From Streptomyces sp. QL37 (GTDB lineage: Bacteria > Actinomycetota > Actinomycetes > Streptomycetales > Streptomycetaceae): DNA of 64,000 bases. Positions 1-8,306 of the stretch are shown piece after piece. The notes beneath the pieces are model-generated. The model searched no databases and was not told where the DNA came from. It was given only the letters and a program-made list of their open reading frames with translations. The stretch lies in the NCBI RefSeq assembly GCF_002941025.1, contig NZ_PTJS01000001.1:7879678-7943677 (forward strand), read 5' to 3'. Position numbers and translations under genes: made by a program. How positions within the stretch are numbered: the first letter of the stretch is position 1; every line of letters begins with the position of its first letter.

Positions 1-2
1 AC

Positions 3-1133
3 GAGATGCTCCGTGAGACGATCCGTTCGCTCGCCGAGGCGAAGATCGCCCCGTACGCGGCGGCGGTGGACGAGGAGGCGCGCTTCCCGCAGGAGGCGCT
101 GGACGCTCTGGTCGCCTCGGATCTGCACGCGGTCCATGTTCCGGAGGAGTACGGCGGCGCGGGCGCGGACGCGCTGGCCACGGTGATCGTGATCGAGGAG
201 GTGGCCCGGGTCTGCGGGTCGTCCTCGCTGATCCCGGCGGTGAACAAGCTGGGTTCGCTCCCGGTGATCCTGTCCGGTTCGGAGGCGCTGAAGAAGAAGT
301 ATCTGGGTCCGCTGGCCAAGGGTGAGGCGATGTTCTCGTACGCCCTGTCCGAGCCGGACGCCGGCTCGGACGCGGCGGGCATGAAGACCAAGGCGGTGCG
401 TGACGGCGACTTCTGGGTCCTGAACGGCGTGAAGCGCTGGATCACCAACGCGGGTGAGTCCGAGTACTACACGGTCATGGCGGTCACCGACCCGACGAAG
501 CGCTCGAAGGGCATCTCGGCGTTCGTCGTGGAGAAGTCCGACCCGGGTGTCTCCTTCGGCGCCCCGGAGAAGAAGCTCGGCATCAAGGGCTCCCCGACCC
601 GCGAGGTCTACCTCGACAACGTCCGTATCCCCGCCGACCGCATGATCGGCGAGGAGGGCACCGGTTTCGCCACCGCGATGAAGACGCTGGACCACACCCG
701 CATCACGATCGCGGCGCAGGCGCTCGGCATCGCCCAGGGTGCCCTGGACTACGCCAAGGGCTACGTCCAGGAGCGCAAGCAGTTCGGCAAGCCGATCGGT
801 GACTTCCAGGGCGTGCAGTTCATGCTCGCCGACATGGCCATGAAGCTGGAGGCGGCCCGCCAGCTCACCTACTCGGCCGCCGCCAAGTCCGAGCGCCTCG
901 ACGGTGACCTCACCTTCTTCGGCGCCGCGGCCAAGTGCTTCGCCTCCGACGTCGCGATGGAGGTCACCACCGACGCCGTCCAGCTGCTGGGCGGCTACGG
1001 CTACACGCGTGACTACCCGGTGGAGCGCATGATGCGCGACGCGAAGATCACGCAGATCTACGAGGGCACGAACCAGGTCCAGCGCATCGTCATGGCCCGC
1101 AACCTGCCCGGCACCCACGGGAGTGCTCGATGA
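3..1133 (+). CDS. Acyl-CoA dehydrogenase, 5' end outside window
   Basis: FAD-dependent acyl-CoA dehydrogenase that makes the alpha,beta double bond of acyl-CoA esters in beta-oxidation or branched-chain catabolism. The reading frame is open to the window edge, so the first ATG at 6 is probably internal and about 10-15 residues are missing. Visible family signatures are YALSEPDAGSDA in the FAD/substrate region, the QERKQFGKPIGDFQ helix and the C-terminal QIYEGTNQVQRIVMARNLP block, whose Glu is the expected catalytic base. Family members usually end close to ARNLP. Here seven further residues (GTHGSAR) lead into an ATGA overlap with the next gene, so this may be a junction between core chromosome and the accessory cluster. 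Family assignment is secure; the physiological substrate is not known. Confidence 0.93.
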   Translation, partial: EMLRETIRSLAEAKIAPYAAAVDEEARFPQEALDALVASDLHAVHVPEEYGGAGADALATVIVIEEVARVCGSSSLIPAVNKLGSLPVILSGSEALKKKYLGPLAKGEAMFSYALSEPDAGSDAAGMKTKAVRDGDFWVLNGVKRWITNAGESEYYTVMAVTDPTKRSKGISAFVVEKSDPGVSFGAPEKKLGIKGSPTREVYLDNVRIPADRMIGEEGTGFATAMKTLDHTRITIAAQALGIAQGALDYAKGYVQERKQFGKPIGDFQGVQFMLADMAMKLEAARQLTYSAAAKSERLDGDLTFFGAAAKCFASDVAMEVTTDAVQLLGGYGYTRDYPVERMMRDAKITQIYEGTNQVQRIVMARNLPGTHGSAR

Positions 1134-2017
1134 CTGCGACCGACTCGTCCATACGCAGGGTCGGCGTCGTGGGCTGCGGACTGATGGGCTCCGGAATCGC
1201 GGAGGTATGCGCACGGAGCGGCTTGGAAACGCTTGTCCACGAGGTGGATGCCGAGGCGCTGGATCGTGGCCGGACCAGGACCACCCGGTCCCTCGCCCGA
1301 GCTTTCGACCGGGGCAAGCTGACGGCGGAGGAGCACGAGGCCGCAGTGAACGCACTCACGTTCACGACCGACCTGGACGACTTCGCCGATCGGGACCTGG
1401 TGATCGAGGCCGTTCCCGAGGACGAGGCACTCAAGGTGCACGTCTTCGCCACCTTGGACCGGGTCGTTCTCCGGCCGGACGCGCTGTTCGCTTCCAACAC
1501 CTCGTCCATACCCGTCATGAGACTCGGCGCGGCCACTTCCCGCCCGGGCCAGGTGATGGGACTGCACTTCTTCAATCCCGTGCCGGTGCTCGACCTCGTC
1601 GAGCTCGTACCGTCCCTGGTCACCACCGACACGGCGTGGGAGAGAACGCATCACTTCGTCACGAAGGTGCTGGGGCGACATGCCATCGTCTCCCAGGACC
1701 GAGCGGGATTCGTGGTCAACTCCCTGCTGATCCCCTATCTGCTCGCAGCCATCCGTATGTTCGAGTCCGGATTCGCCCTCGCCCAGGACATCGACGAGGG
1801 CATGGTTCGAGGCTGTGCGCACCCGATGGGCCCGCTGGCACTGGCCGACCACATAGGCCTGGACACCACGCTGGCCGTCGCGGAGTGTCTGTACGGCGAG
1901 TTCAAGGAGCCTCTCTACGCGCCGCCACCGCTGCTGTCCCGGATGGTCGAGGCCGGTCAGCTCGGCCGCAAGGCCGGGAAGGGCTTCTACGCCTACCCTG
2001 CGGCTGCCGCCCGATGA
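1130..2017 (+). CDS. 3-hydroxyacyl-CoA (3-hydroxybutyryl-CoA) dehydrogenase
   Basis: NAD(P)-dependent 3-hydroxyacyl-CoA dehydrogenase of 295 residues, the third step of beta-oxidation. The N-terminal Rossmann motif GCGLMG is at residues 15-20. The catalytic His lies in GLHFFNPVPV (about residue 146), and a C-terminal 3HCDH dimerisation domain ends in GRKAGKGFYAY, as is typical for the family. Length matches stand-alone HBD/PaaH enzymes. The ATG overlaps the upstream stop (ATGA), so it is translationally coupled to the acyl-CoA dehydrogenase, with GGGAG seven bases upstream. A strong terminator follows at 2173-2214. It fits a CoA-thioester degradation route together with the ligase and crotonase downstream. 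Confidence 0.92.
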   Translation: MTATDSSIRRVGVVGCGLMGSGIAEVCARSGLETLVHEVDAEALDRGRTRTTRSLARAFDRGKLTAEEHEAAVNALTFTTDLDDFADRDLVIEAVPEDEALKVHVFATLDRVVLRPDALFASNTSSIPVMRLGAATSRPGQVMGLHFFNPVPVLDLVELVPSLVTTDTAWERTHHFVTKVLGRHAIVSQDRAGFVVNSLLIPYLLAAIRMFESGFALAQDIDEGMVRGCAHPMGPLALADHIGLDTTLAVAECLYGEFKEPLYAPPPLLSRMVEAGQLGRKAGKGFYAYPAAAAR

Positions 2018-2172
2018 CCGGGCTCGCCGGGCCCCCGCCGTCCGGCTCGTCGGAGACGTACCCGGCGGGCAGCGGCGTGACGTGCCCCGGGAGGGCCGCC
2101 GCGAGCCCCACGCGGCAGTGATCGGTTCCTGTATGTGCGAGGTGGCGAGCCGGTCACCCCGGTGAGGCACTC

Positions 2173-2214
2173 ACGGACGTGAGCCCTGGTGTTCCGGGGC
2201 TCACGTCCGTTTTT
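2173..2214 (+). terminator. Rho-independent terminator after the hydroxyacyl-CoA dehydrogenase
   Basis: A perfect 14-bp stem (2173-2186 pairs with 2197-2210) with a 10-nt loop is followed by a T run at 2210-2214. It separates the first two genes from the operator-controlled promoter at 2319. Confidence 0.88.
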
Positions 2215-2318
2215 CGTTCCGCACCCCGCGGGCCGCGAGCGGAGGCCACCCCGGACGTCGCCGGCGACTGCTTCGTGGCGCGCAGCCCTTCGTGCGGCTG
2301 CGCCCATCGGCCGTCCCA

Positions 2319-2390
2319 TTGACATCAAGGGCGCCCGTTCCTAGTCTCACGTGTGTAAATACGCACTCAGGTTCGCATGTACGAACCATT
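2319..2390 (+). promoter_or_regulatory. Promoter with tandem IclR-type operator (locus 1)
   Basis: The -35 TTGACA (2319-2324) and -10 TAGTCT (2342-2347) are 17 bp apart. Just downstream are box 1 (GTGTAAATACGCAC, 2353-2366) and box 2 (GGTTCGCATGTACGAACC, 2370-2387), with centres 19 bp apart. The same arrangement recurs at eight other loci in the window. It would control the ADH - Fe-ADH-like - ligase - crotonase operon. Promoter and dyad are seen directly; IclR binding is inferred. Confidence 0.75.
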
Positions 2391-2401
2391 GGAGGTTGGG
2401 C

Positions 2402-2578
2402 GTGCTCGGACGTCATGAAGTGCCCGTCCGTGGAGAGTGGGCGCCGTCGGCCGCAGACGGAGCAGGCGAGGGCGTGGGCCCGGTCACGGGGCAGGTGCCC
2501 GTGAGGCCGGTCGCTGCCGGTGGATGCGGCCTGGGGCCGACCGGGGTCGGCGAGCTGCGCGAAGCCGTGGCCATCTGA
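2402..2578 (+). CDS. Possible 58-aa leader ORF, unknown
   Basis: A GTG start follows a good GGAGG ribosome binding site (2391-2395, six bases away) directly after the operator, giving a 58-residue Gly/Val/Pro-rich peptide. I recognise no family, hydrophobic segment or motif. It could be a leader peptide, a degraded gene or chance. The 220-nt leader here is longer than at the sister promoters, where the first large gene starts within roughly 50-120 nt of the second box. Confidence 0.25.
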   Translation: MLGRHEVPVRGEWAPSAADGAGEGVGPVTGQVPVRPVAAGGCGLGPTGVGELREAVAI

Positions 2579-2609
2579 ATGTCACTGGAACCGAAGGGGC
2601 AGCACCACC

Positions 2610-3692
2610 ATGGCAGTTGAAGCACGCATCGCCGTCCTCCCGGCCGGACGGCAGAAGCTGGAATTCCGGGATGTGACGCTGAAGGCCCTGAGGCCGTACG
2701 AAGTCGTCGTACGCCAGAAGGCGTTCGGGGTCTGCCACAGTCAGTTGGACCGCATCTTCGACCCCTCGCGGACCGAGCCGATGCTGCTCGGCCACGAGTC
2801 CGTCGGAACGGTGATCGAGGTCGGTGCGGAAGTCGGCTACGTGACGCCCGGGGACGAGGTGCTCACCACCTGGATACCTCGTACGCCCCTCGAAGGCCGT
2901 CCACCCGTGCCCTCGCAGGTCCCCTTCCCGGACGGGAGCCTGGTCGCGTCGCACAACGTCTTCACGTGGGGGACGCATGCCGTCGTCGACGAGCAGTACC
3001 TCGTCAAGGCGCCGGAAGGCACCCCGGCCGATCTGGGTTCGATCATCGGGTGCGCGCTGATGACGGGCGCCGGCGCGGTGATGAACAGCGCCTCCGTCCG
3101 GGCGGGCCAGAGCGTCGCCGTCTGGGGCGCAGGGGGCGTGGGGCTGTGTGCCCTGGCCGCAGCGGCCGTCCTCGGGGCGTCGCCGGTCGTGGCCGTGGAC
3201 GTCGACGACGACAAACTGAAGCTCGCGCAGCAGTTCGGCGCGACCCATGTGATCAATGCGAAGAAGACCGATCCGGTGGCGGCCATCCGCGCCCTGACCC
3301 CGCACGACGACCTGACACGGGGCGTGGACTTCGCCTTCGACTGCACCGGCATCGGCACCAACATCCCGGTGAGCCTCGCATCAGTGCGCCCGGGAATACG
3401 CGGCGCCGGCATCCGCGGGGGCGCCGACGTGCTCGTCGGAATCCCCCGTGTCCCCTTCCAGCTGGACAGCATGGACCTGCTGAACGGGGAGAAGAGTCTG
3501 CTCGGCTGCGTCGGCGGCAGCTGTGCCCCGGCGCGCGACTTCGAGACCTTCGTGGAGTGGACCCGCGACGGACGCTTCGACCCGAGCGCGCTCGTCACCG
3601 ACAGGTTCACGCTGGACGAGCTCAACACCGCCGTCGACGCGCTCCACGAGGGCCGCGTCCGTGGCCGTGCCGTCGTCGAACTCGAGGGATGA
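2610..3692 (+). CDS. Zinc-dependent alcohol dehydrogenase (MDR family)
   Basis: Medium-chain NAD(P)-dependent alcohol dehydrogenase of 360 residues, oxidising a primary alcohol to an aldehyde or the reverse. ATG 2610 was chosen because GAAGGGG lies about ten bases upstream and the GroES-like domain starts here. Catalytic zinc candidates are Cys in GVCHSQLD and the His-Glu of LLGHESVG. The nucleotide fold shows WGAGGVGLCALAAA followed by an acidic VDVDDDK segment, suggesting NAD. The four-Cys lobe that binds structural zinc in class III/benzyl-alcohol-type ADHs is missing and replaced by a Pro-rich loop (about residues 90-120). It is first of a four-gene operon and ends a few bases before the next ATG. 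Substrate unknown. Confidence 0.87.
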   Translation: MAVEARIAVLPAGRQKLEFRDVTLKALRPYEVVVRQKAFGVCHSQLDRIFDPSRTEPMLLGHESVGTVIEVGAEVGYVTPGDEVLTTWIPRTPLEGRPPVPSQVPFPDGSLVASHNVFTWGTHAVVDEQYLVKAPEGTPADLGSIIGCALMTGAGAVMNSASVRAGQSVAVWGAGGVGLCALAAAAVLGASPVVAVDVDDDKLKLAQQFGATHVINAKKTDPVAAIRALTPHDDLTRGVDFAFDCTGIGTNIPVSLASVRPGIRGAGIRGGADVLVGIPRVPFQLDSMDLLNGEKSLLGCVGGSCAPARDFETFVEWTRDGRFDPSALVTDRFTLDELNTAVDALHEGRVRGRAVVELEG

Positions 3693-3696
3693 GGCG

Positions 3697-4869
3697 ATGA
3701 GTACGGGTTCCGACCTGAGGCTCCGCCATGTGAGCCCCGCGTTTCGCACCTTCAGCGGACAGGACGCCCTCGCGGCCTTGCCGCGCGAACTCGCCCGGGT
3801 GGGCGCGCGACGCGCGGTCATCGTCTGCGGGCCGTCGATGATCAAGCACCCCGATGCCCTGAGCCGTGTGCGCGGGGCTCTGGGGGACCACCTGGCAGGG
3901 CAGTTCGACGGTGTGGCCGAGCACAGCCCACTCCCTGTGGTGGAACAGACGCGGCGATTCCTCGCCCACCATGACGCGGACGCCGTCATCGCTGTCGGCG
4001 GCGGATCGGCGGTGGTCACCGCACGCGCGGCCTCGATCCTGCTCGCCGAACAGCGTGACGTCCGGGAGCTGTGCACACGACGGGGCGCCGACGGCACGCT
4101 CGTGAGCCCGAGGCTCACCGCTCCGAAACTGCCGCAGTGGGTCGTCCCGAGTACCCCGACCACCGCTTACGCGAAGGCCGGCAGCGCGGTGCGCGACCCG
4201 GAGACCGGTGAGCGACTGGCCCTCTTCGACCCCAGGACCCGCGCCCAGGGCATCGTCCTCGATCCCGTGATGGCGCTCACCGCACCTCCGCGACTGGCGT
4301 GGTCCGCCGCGCTCAACGTCTTCTCCATGGCCGTGGAGGGACTGCAGTCGCGTCATGCCGACCCCTTGGCCGACGCACAGCTCGCGCACGCTCTGCGCAC
4401 AGTGGTCGCGTGGCTCCCGTACCTCCACACCGATCCGGATGCTGCCCGGCCTCGGTTGCACCTGATGCTCGCCGCGCTGATGAGCGGCCAGGGGAGCGAC
4501 CACACCGGCGGAGGACTCGCCCAAGCGCTCTCGCATGCGGTGGGACCTCGCTCGTCCGCTGCCAACGGCGTCGTGGAAGCACTGCTGCTGCCGCACACCA
4601 TGCGCTTCAACGCGCCGGTGACCGGCAACCGTATCGCGCTGCTCGCCGACGTCCTCAACCTCGGAGAACGGACCTCCGAGGCCGTGACCGGAAAGATCGA
4701 GCGGCTGCTGGAGCTGTTCGAGGTGCCCACCCGCCTCAGGGATCTCGGCATCGTGGAGAAGGACCTCATCGAGGCGGCGGACCACGCCATGGAGGACTGG
4801 GCCATCACGGGCGCACCACGGGTGCCCGACCGGACCGATGCCTTGGCGGTGTTGAGCAACGCCTGGTAG
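3697..4869 (+). CDS. Iron-ADH/maleylacetate-reductase-fold protein lacking metal ligands
   Basis: A 390-residue protein of the iron-containing alcohol dehydrogenase / dehydroquinate-synthase-like fold. Aligned by eye to the FucO motifs, all four metal ligands are replaced: Asp196 by Asn207, His200 by Met211, His263 by Gln276 and His277 by Asn290. The relay His (position 280) is kept. The dinucleotide motif reads GGGSAVVTAR (101-110), where GGGSxxDxAK is usual. A close paralogue at 47938-49110 has identical substitutions, so this is a selected subfamily, not decay. It follows the zinc ADH by four bases in the operon. It may be a metal-independent reductase like maleylacetate reductase, or have another role. 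Fold certain, reaction not. Confidence 0.85.
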   Translation: MSTGSDLRLRHVSPAFRTFSGQDALAALPRELARVGARRAVIVCGPSMIKHPDALSRVRGALGDHLAGQFDGVAEHSPLPVVEQTRRFLAHHDADAVIAVGGGSAVVTARAASILLAEQRDVRELCTRRGADGTLVSPRLTAPKLPQWVVPSTPTTAYAKAGSAVRDPETGERLALFDPRTRAQGIVLDPVMALTAPPRLAWSAALNVFSMAVEGLQSRHADPLADAQLAHALRTVVAWLPYLHTDPDAARPRLHLMLAALMSGQGSDHTGGGLAQALSHAVGPRSSAANGVVEALLLPHTMRFNAPVTGNRIALLADVLNLGERTSEAVTGKIERLLELFEVPTRLRDLGIVEKDLIEAADHAMEDWAITGAPRVPDRTDALAVLSNAW

Positions 4870-5013
4870 CAGAGCGCCGTATCGGCGATGAACCGGTGAC
4901 GGCACGTCCACCGATGACCTGCTCGATGTGATGCCGGGACCGTGCAGTAGCCCACCGTCCAGCACCGAACGGGTGCGTGACACCCGGAGTTTCCGCTGCC
5001 CATGGAGGAACGC

Positions 5014-6618
5014 ATGAACACCACGAAAACCGTCTGGGGCGACGAGATCGTCGTCGAGGAGGTGCGAGGAATCGCCCTGCGCACGTACAGGCACCGTCCC
5101 CGCACCATCGGCAGCCTGCTGGCCTTCGCCGACCGGTGGGGAGACCGGCCGCACCTCGCGCAGGGCGGGAAGGTGATGACGTTCGCCGGACTGCGTGCCG
5201 CGGTCGCGGCGAAGGCAGAGGAACTCGTGGGAGCGGGAGTCGGCCGCGGCGACCGGGTGCTGCTCCTCGGCTGGAACAGCCAGGAGTGGATCATCAACTT
5301 CTGGGCCTGCGCGGCTGTCGGGGCCGTTCCCGTGCTCGCCAACGCCTGGTGGGGCAGGAGCGAACTCGCCGACGCCGTCGCTCTGCTGGACCTCAAGCTG
5401 GCCCTCGCGGATCCACGGGGAGCGGCAAACCTCCCCGGCGGCACGGCGACGGGCCGATGGGAGTGCGGCATTCCCGCCGGTACTCCGACGGTGCCGGCCC
5501 TCACCGGAGCGGGCGGCGAGCAGGACGAGGACGAGGACGGCCCCGCGGCCGTCGTCTTCACCTCCGGGACCTCCGGCCGCCCGAAGGGGGTCGTGCTCTC
5601 ACACCGCTCCCTCCTGGCCGGCCTCCACATGCTCCTGCACATCACCCGGCGGCTGCCCCAGCAGGTCGACGAGTCGACCGGGGACGCCGGCCTGCACACC
5701 GGCCCCATGTTCCACATCGGCGGCGTGCAGACGCTCATCCGCGCGATCACGGTCGGTGACACACTGGTCATGCCTGCCGGCAAGTTCGACCCCGAGGAGG
5801 CCCTGCGCCTCGTCGAGAAGTGGAAGATCACCCGCTGGAGCGCCGTTCCGACGATGGTCTCCCGGGTCCTGGAACACCCCGACGTCCACCGCCGTGATGT
5901 CACCTCCTTGCGCTCCGTCACGGTTGGCGGCGCCCCGGTGCACGCAGAGTTCCTCGACCGGCTGCGCGCAGGCCTGCCGGGTGTCCAGCCGCGTGTTCCG
6001 ACGGGGTACGGCCTGACCGAGAACGGTGGCCAGGCGACAGCTGCCTCCGGCCGGGACACCAGCGAGCACCCCGGGACCAGCGGCCGGCCGCTGCCTTGCG
6101 TCGAACTGAAGGTCCACGAGGGAGACGAACACGGTGAAGGCGAGATCCTGGTCCGTAGCCCCACCCAGATGACCGGGTACTTCGGGGTGGACGAGTCGCC
6201 CATCGACGCCGACGGATGGCTGCACACCGGTGACCTCGGACGCATCGACGAGGCGGGCTACCTGTGGATCACCGGGCGGGCGAAAGACCTGATCATCCGG
6301 GGAGGGGAGAACATCGCCCCCGCGGCCGTGGAGGAGGCGCTCGCGGGCGTCGCCGGTGTGGTCGAGTCCGCCGTCTTCGGCGTCCCTCACCCCGATCTCG
6401 GGGAGGAGGTGATGGCCGCGGTGGTCGTCGAGGAAGGACTCACCGAGGAGAGGCTGACCGAGGAACTGCGCTCCGGACTGGCGTCCTTCGCCGTCCCCAG
6501 CCGGTGGCGACTTCAGCACCACCCGTTGCCGACCAATCACTCGGGCAAGATCGACAAGAAGGAACTGGCGGCACAGGCGCGTGCGGATCTCGCCGGACAG
6601 GACGGTGGCCGACGATGA
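5014..6618 (+). CDS. AMP-dependent acyl-CoA synthetase/ligase
   Basis: ANL-superfamily adenylating enzyme of 534 residues that activates a carboxylic acid to its CoA thioester using ATP. The P-loop FTSGTSGRPKGVVLSH, the A5 motif GYGLTENGG, the A7-A8 region TGDLGRIDEAGYLWITGRAKD and the A10 lysine in HSGKIDKKEL are all present. An ATG at 5002 is in frame, but ATG 5014 has an ideal GGAGGA at 5004-5009, so 5014 is preferred. It overlaps the crotonase gene by 4 bp (ATGA). It probably activates the acid made by the alcohol and aldehyde dehydrogenases. Chain length and aromaticity cannot be read from the sequence. Confidence 0.93.
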   Translation: MNTTKTVWGDEIVVEEVRGIALRTYRHRPRTIGSLLAFADRWGDRPHLAQGGKVMTFAGLRAAVAAKAEELVGAGVGRGDRVLLLGWNSQEWIINFWACAAVGAVPVLANAWWGRSELADAVALLDLKLALADPRGAANLPGGTATGRWECGIPAGTPTVPALTGAGGEQDEDEDGPAAVVFTSGTSGRPKGVVLSHRSLLAGLHMLLHITRRLPQQVDESTGDAGLHTGPMFHIGGVQTLIRAITVGDTLVMPAGKFDPEEALRLVEKWKITRWSAVPTMVSRVLEHPDVHRRDVTSLRSVTVGGAPVHAEFLDRLRAGLPGVQPRVPTGYGLTENGGQATAASGRDTSEHPGTSGRPLPCVELKVHEGDEHGEGEILVRSPTQMTGYFGVDESPIDADGWLHTGDLGRIDEAGYLWITGRAKDLIIRGGENIAPAAVEEALAGVAGVVESAVFGVPHPDLGEEVMAAVVVEEGLTEERLTEELRSGLASFAVPSRWRLQHHPLPTNHSGKIDKKELAAQARADLAGQDGGRR

Positions 6619-7361
6619 ACGACATCTTCCACGAACAGGTCGCCGACGGAGTCGCGCTCCTGGAACTGCGCAGGCCACCGCACAACTTCGTCGATGAGCA
6701 ACTGCTGACCGACCTGGCCGACGCACTGCTGGCATACGACGATGACGACGACATCTCGTGTCTCGTCATGGCCGCGCAGGGCAAGCACTTCTGCGCGGGA
6801 GTCGACCTCCGCGGCATCGGGGCGGCGGGCATCCGCCGCTTCTACCGCCAGGCTCTCCGGGTCTTCTCCGGACGCAAACCGGTGGTGGCCGCCGTCCACG
6901 GAGCCGCCGTCGGCGGCGGTCTCGGACTGGCCATGGCCGCGGACTTCCGCGTTGCGGCTCCGGGCGCCAGGTTCACCGCCAACTTCGCCCGCCTCGGCTT
7001 CCACCACGGCTTCGGCCTGAGTGTGACCCTGCCCAGGACCATCGGGCAGCAGCGCACTCTGGAGCTGCTGTACACGGGCCGGTCGGTCAACGGCGCCGAG
7101 GCCCTCGACCTCGGTCTGTGCGACCGGGTCGCGGAAGATCCGCGCACCTCGGCGATCGCCTTCGCCTCGGAGATCGCCGCTTCCGCGCCGCTGTCGCTGC
7201 CGGCGATCCGGTCCACGATGCGACGCTCGTTGGTGGCGGAGGTCTCGGCGGCCCTCGACGTGGAGGCGAACGCCCAGGCCGCACTCCTGGGTACCGCTGA
7301 TTTCGCGGAAGGGATCGCGGCCTCCGTCGAGAAGCGGCAACCCCGCTTCACGAGTTCGTAA
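6615..7361 (+). CDS. Crotonase-fold protein (enoyl-CoA hydratase/isomerase family), catalytic Glu residues missing
   Basis: A 248-residue crotonase-superfamily protein that binds acyl-CoA. The oxyanion-hole segments KHFCAGVDLRG (57-67) and AAVGGGLGLAMAADFRVAA are present. Both glutamates of classical hydratases are replaced: the Glu144 position is Gly104 and the Glu164 position is Phe124. Simple hydration is therefore doubtful, and isomerase, hydrolase or C-C cleaving activity is possible. Its start overlaps the ligase stop. Its TAA stop lies inside the operator dyad of the following IclR gene, so readthrough and regulator expression may be linked. Confidence 0.87.
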   Translation: MNDIFHEQVADGVALLELRRPPHNFVDEQLLTDLADALLAYDDDDDISCLVMAAQGKHFCAGVDLRGIGAAGIRRFYRQALRVFSGRKPVVAAVHGAAVGGGLGLAMAADFRVAAPGARFTANFARLGFHHGFGLSVTLPRTIGQQRTLELLYTGRSVNGAEALDLGLCDRVAEDPRTSAIAFASEIAASAPLSLPAIRSTMRRSLVAEVSAALDVEANAQAALLGTADFAEGIAASVEKRQPRFTSS

Positions 7362-7398
7362 TTATGAATCATTGATCGGAATCGAGTACATTGGGCTC
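7355..7398 (+). promoter_or_regulatory. Operator/promoter of IclR regulator 1 (probable autoregulation)
   Basis: The dyad TTCGTAATTATGAA (7355-7368) is followed by TGATCGGAATCGAGTACATT. The same element lies upstream of the second IclR gene (34105-34148), with only a few substitutions in about 45 bp. The dyad matches the TTCG...CGAA operator family upstream of the catabolic genes. Autoregulation is inferred. Confidence 0.7.
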
Positions 7399-7399
7399 C

Positions 7400-8167
7400 G
7401 TGACGGACTCTTCAGCTACCGATGACAATGGCCCGAAGAACCACCGCACCGTCGACCGGGTGACCCAGATCCTCGAGGAGGTCGTCTACAACCCGGGCAT
7501 CGGCTTCGCCGAGATCGCCCGGGCGCTGGGCGCTCCGAAGAGCTCGGTGCACGGTTTCATCCAGGGCCTGCAGGCCAGGGGATGGCTCTACGAGGACAAC
7601 CGCCGCTTCTATCTGGGTCCGGCTGTGTACGGGCTCACCCTGGCCAGCGGACACATCCGGGCCGGGCAGGTGACCCAGGCGGACCTCGACGCGCTGCACG
7701 AGGCGACCGGCCTCACCGTCTTCCTGGGCGTGGAGGCCGGTGATCAGCTGATCTACATCGGCGAGTCGGGTACCGATGCCCTCACCGGGTTCGCGGCGCG
7801 CTCCAACATCCGGCGCACGCTGTTGAACACGGCGGGTGGCAAGGCTCTGCTGGTGGCATGCCCGGACCCCGAGCGCGAGGCGCACCTGCGCCGGCAGCAA
7901 GCGGAGAACCCCGGGCTCGTCTCGGAGTTCTTCTCGGAGTTCGCCGACATCAGCGGGAGCCGGGTGGCGACAAACCTTCGGCACCACGGCGCTCAGCTCG
8001 CGTTGGCGGCCGTCGTACGCAACCAGGCGGGTGACAGCGTCGCGACGGCCGTCCTCATCGGGCAGGCGGCCGGCATGAGGCCCCGGGAGGAGACGCTGCG
8101 CGCGACGCTCCTCAAGCACGTCGACGCCTGGTCGCGGCAGTCCGTTTCCGCGCGGGAACCGATCTGA
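7400..8167 (+). CDS. IclR-family transcriptional regulator 1
   Basis: A 255-residue IclR regulator. An N-terminal winged helix-turn-helix (about 20-80; VTQILEEVVYN, FAEIARALGAPKSSVHGFI) is joined to a C-terminal IclR effector domain (about 90-250, with GVEAGDQLIYIGESG and FAARSNIRRTLLNTAGGKALL). GTG 7400 was chosen because the same start context is conserved in the paralogue at 34150, which is nearly identical over most of its length. IclR proteins commonly repress or activate catabolic operons in response to the substrate or an intermediate. The dyads at twelve loci in this window are the likely targets. A weak hairpin (8180-8200) lies between this gene and the convergent MmyB-like gene. Confidence 0.93.
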   Translation: MTDSSATDDNGPKNHRTVDRVTQILEEVVYNPGIGFAEIARALGAPKSSVHGFIQGLQARGWLYEDNRRFYLGPAVYGLTLASGHIRAGQVTQADLDALHEATGLTVFLGVEAGDQLIYIGESGTDALTGFAARSNIRRTLLNTAGGKALLVACPDPEREAHLRRQQAENPGLVSEFFSEFADISGSRVATNLRHHGAQLALAAVVRNQAGDSVATAVLIGQAAGMRPREETLRATLLKHVDAWSRQSVSAREPI

Positions 8168-8306
8168 CCTCGGGGGTCTCGCTCCTGCGGTCCGGGAGCG
8201 GGTCCATGCCTGGGGGCGGCCGAGGGCGGTGTCGGGGGCTCCGCCGGATCTCGGCGTCACGGATCGTGCCGTGCGCGACGATCCGCGTCCGGCCGGGCCG
8301 CCGATG

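Noticed and set aside
2123..2143. GGTTCCTGTATGTGCGAGG resembling operator box 2
   Set aside because: The right arm is lost, no promoter follows, and it lies upstream of a terminator.
4353..6245. Long minus-strand open frame opposite the Fe-ADH-like and ligase genes
   Set aside because: Low-complexity Ser/Arg/Pro composition and position opposite real genes show it is a GC-bias artefact.
8180..8200. Hairpin between IclR 1 and MmyB-like regulator 1
   Set aside because: Only a 6-bp stem without T run; too weak to list as a terminator.
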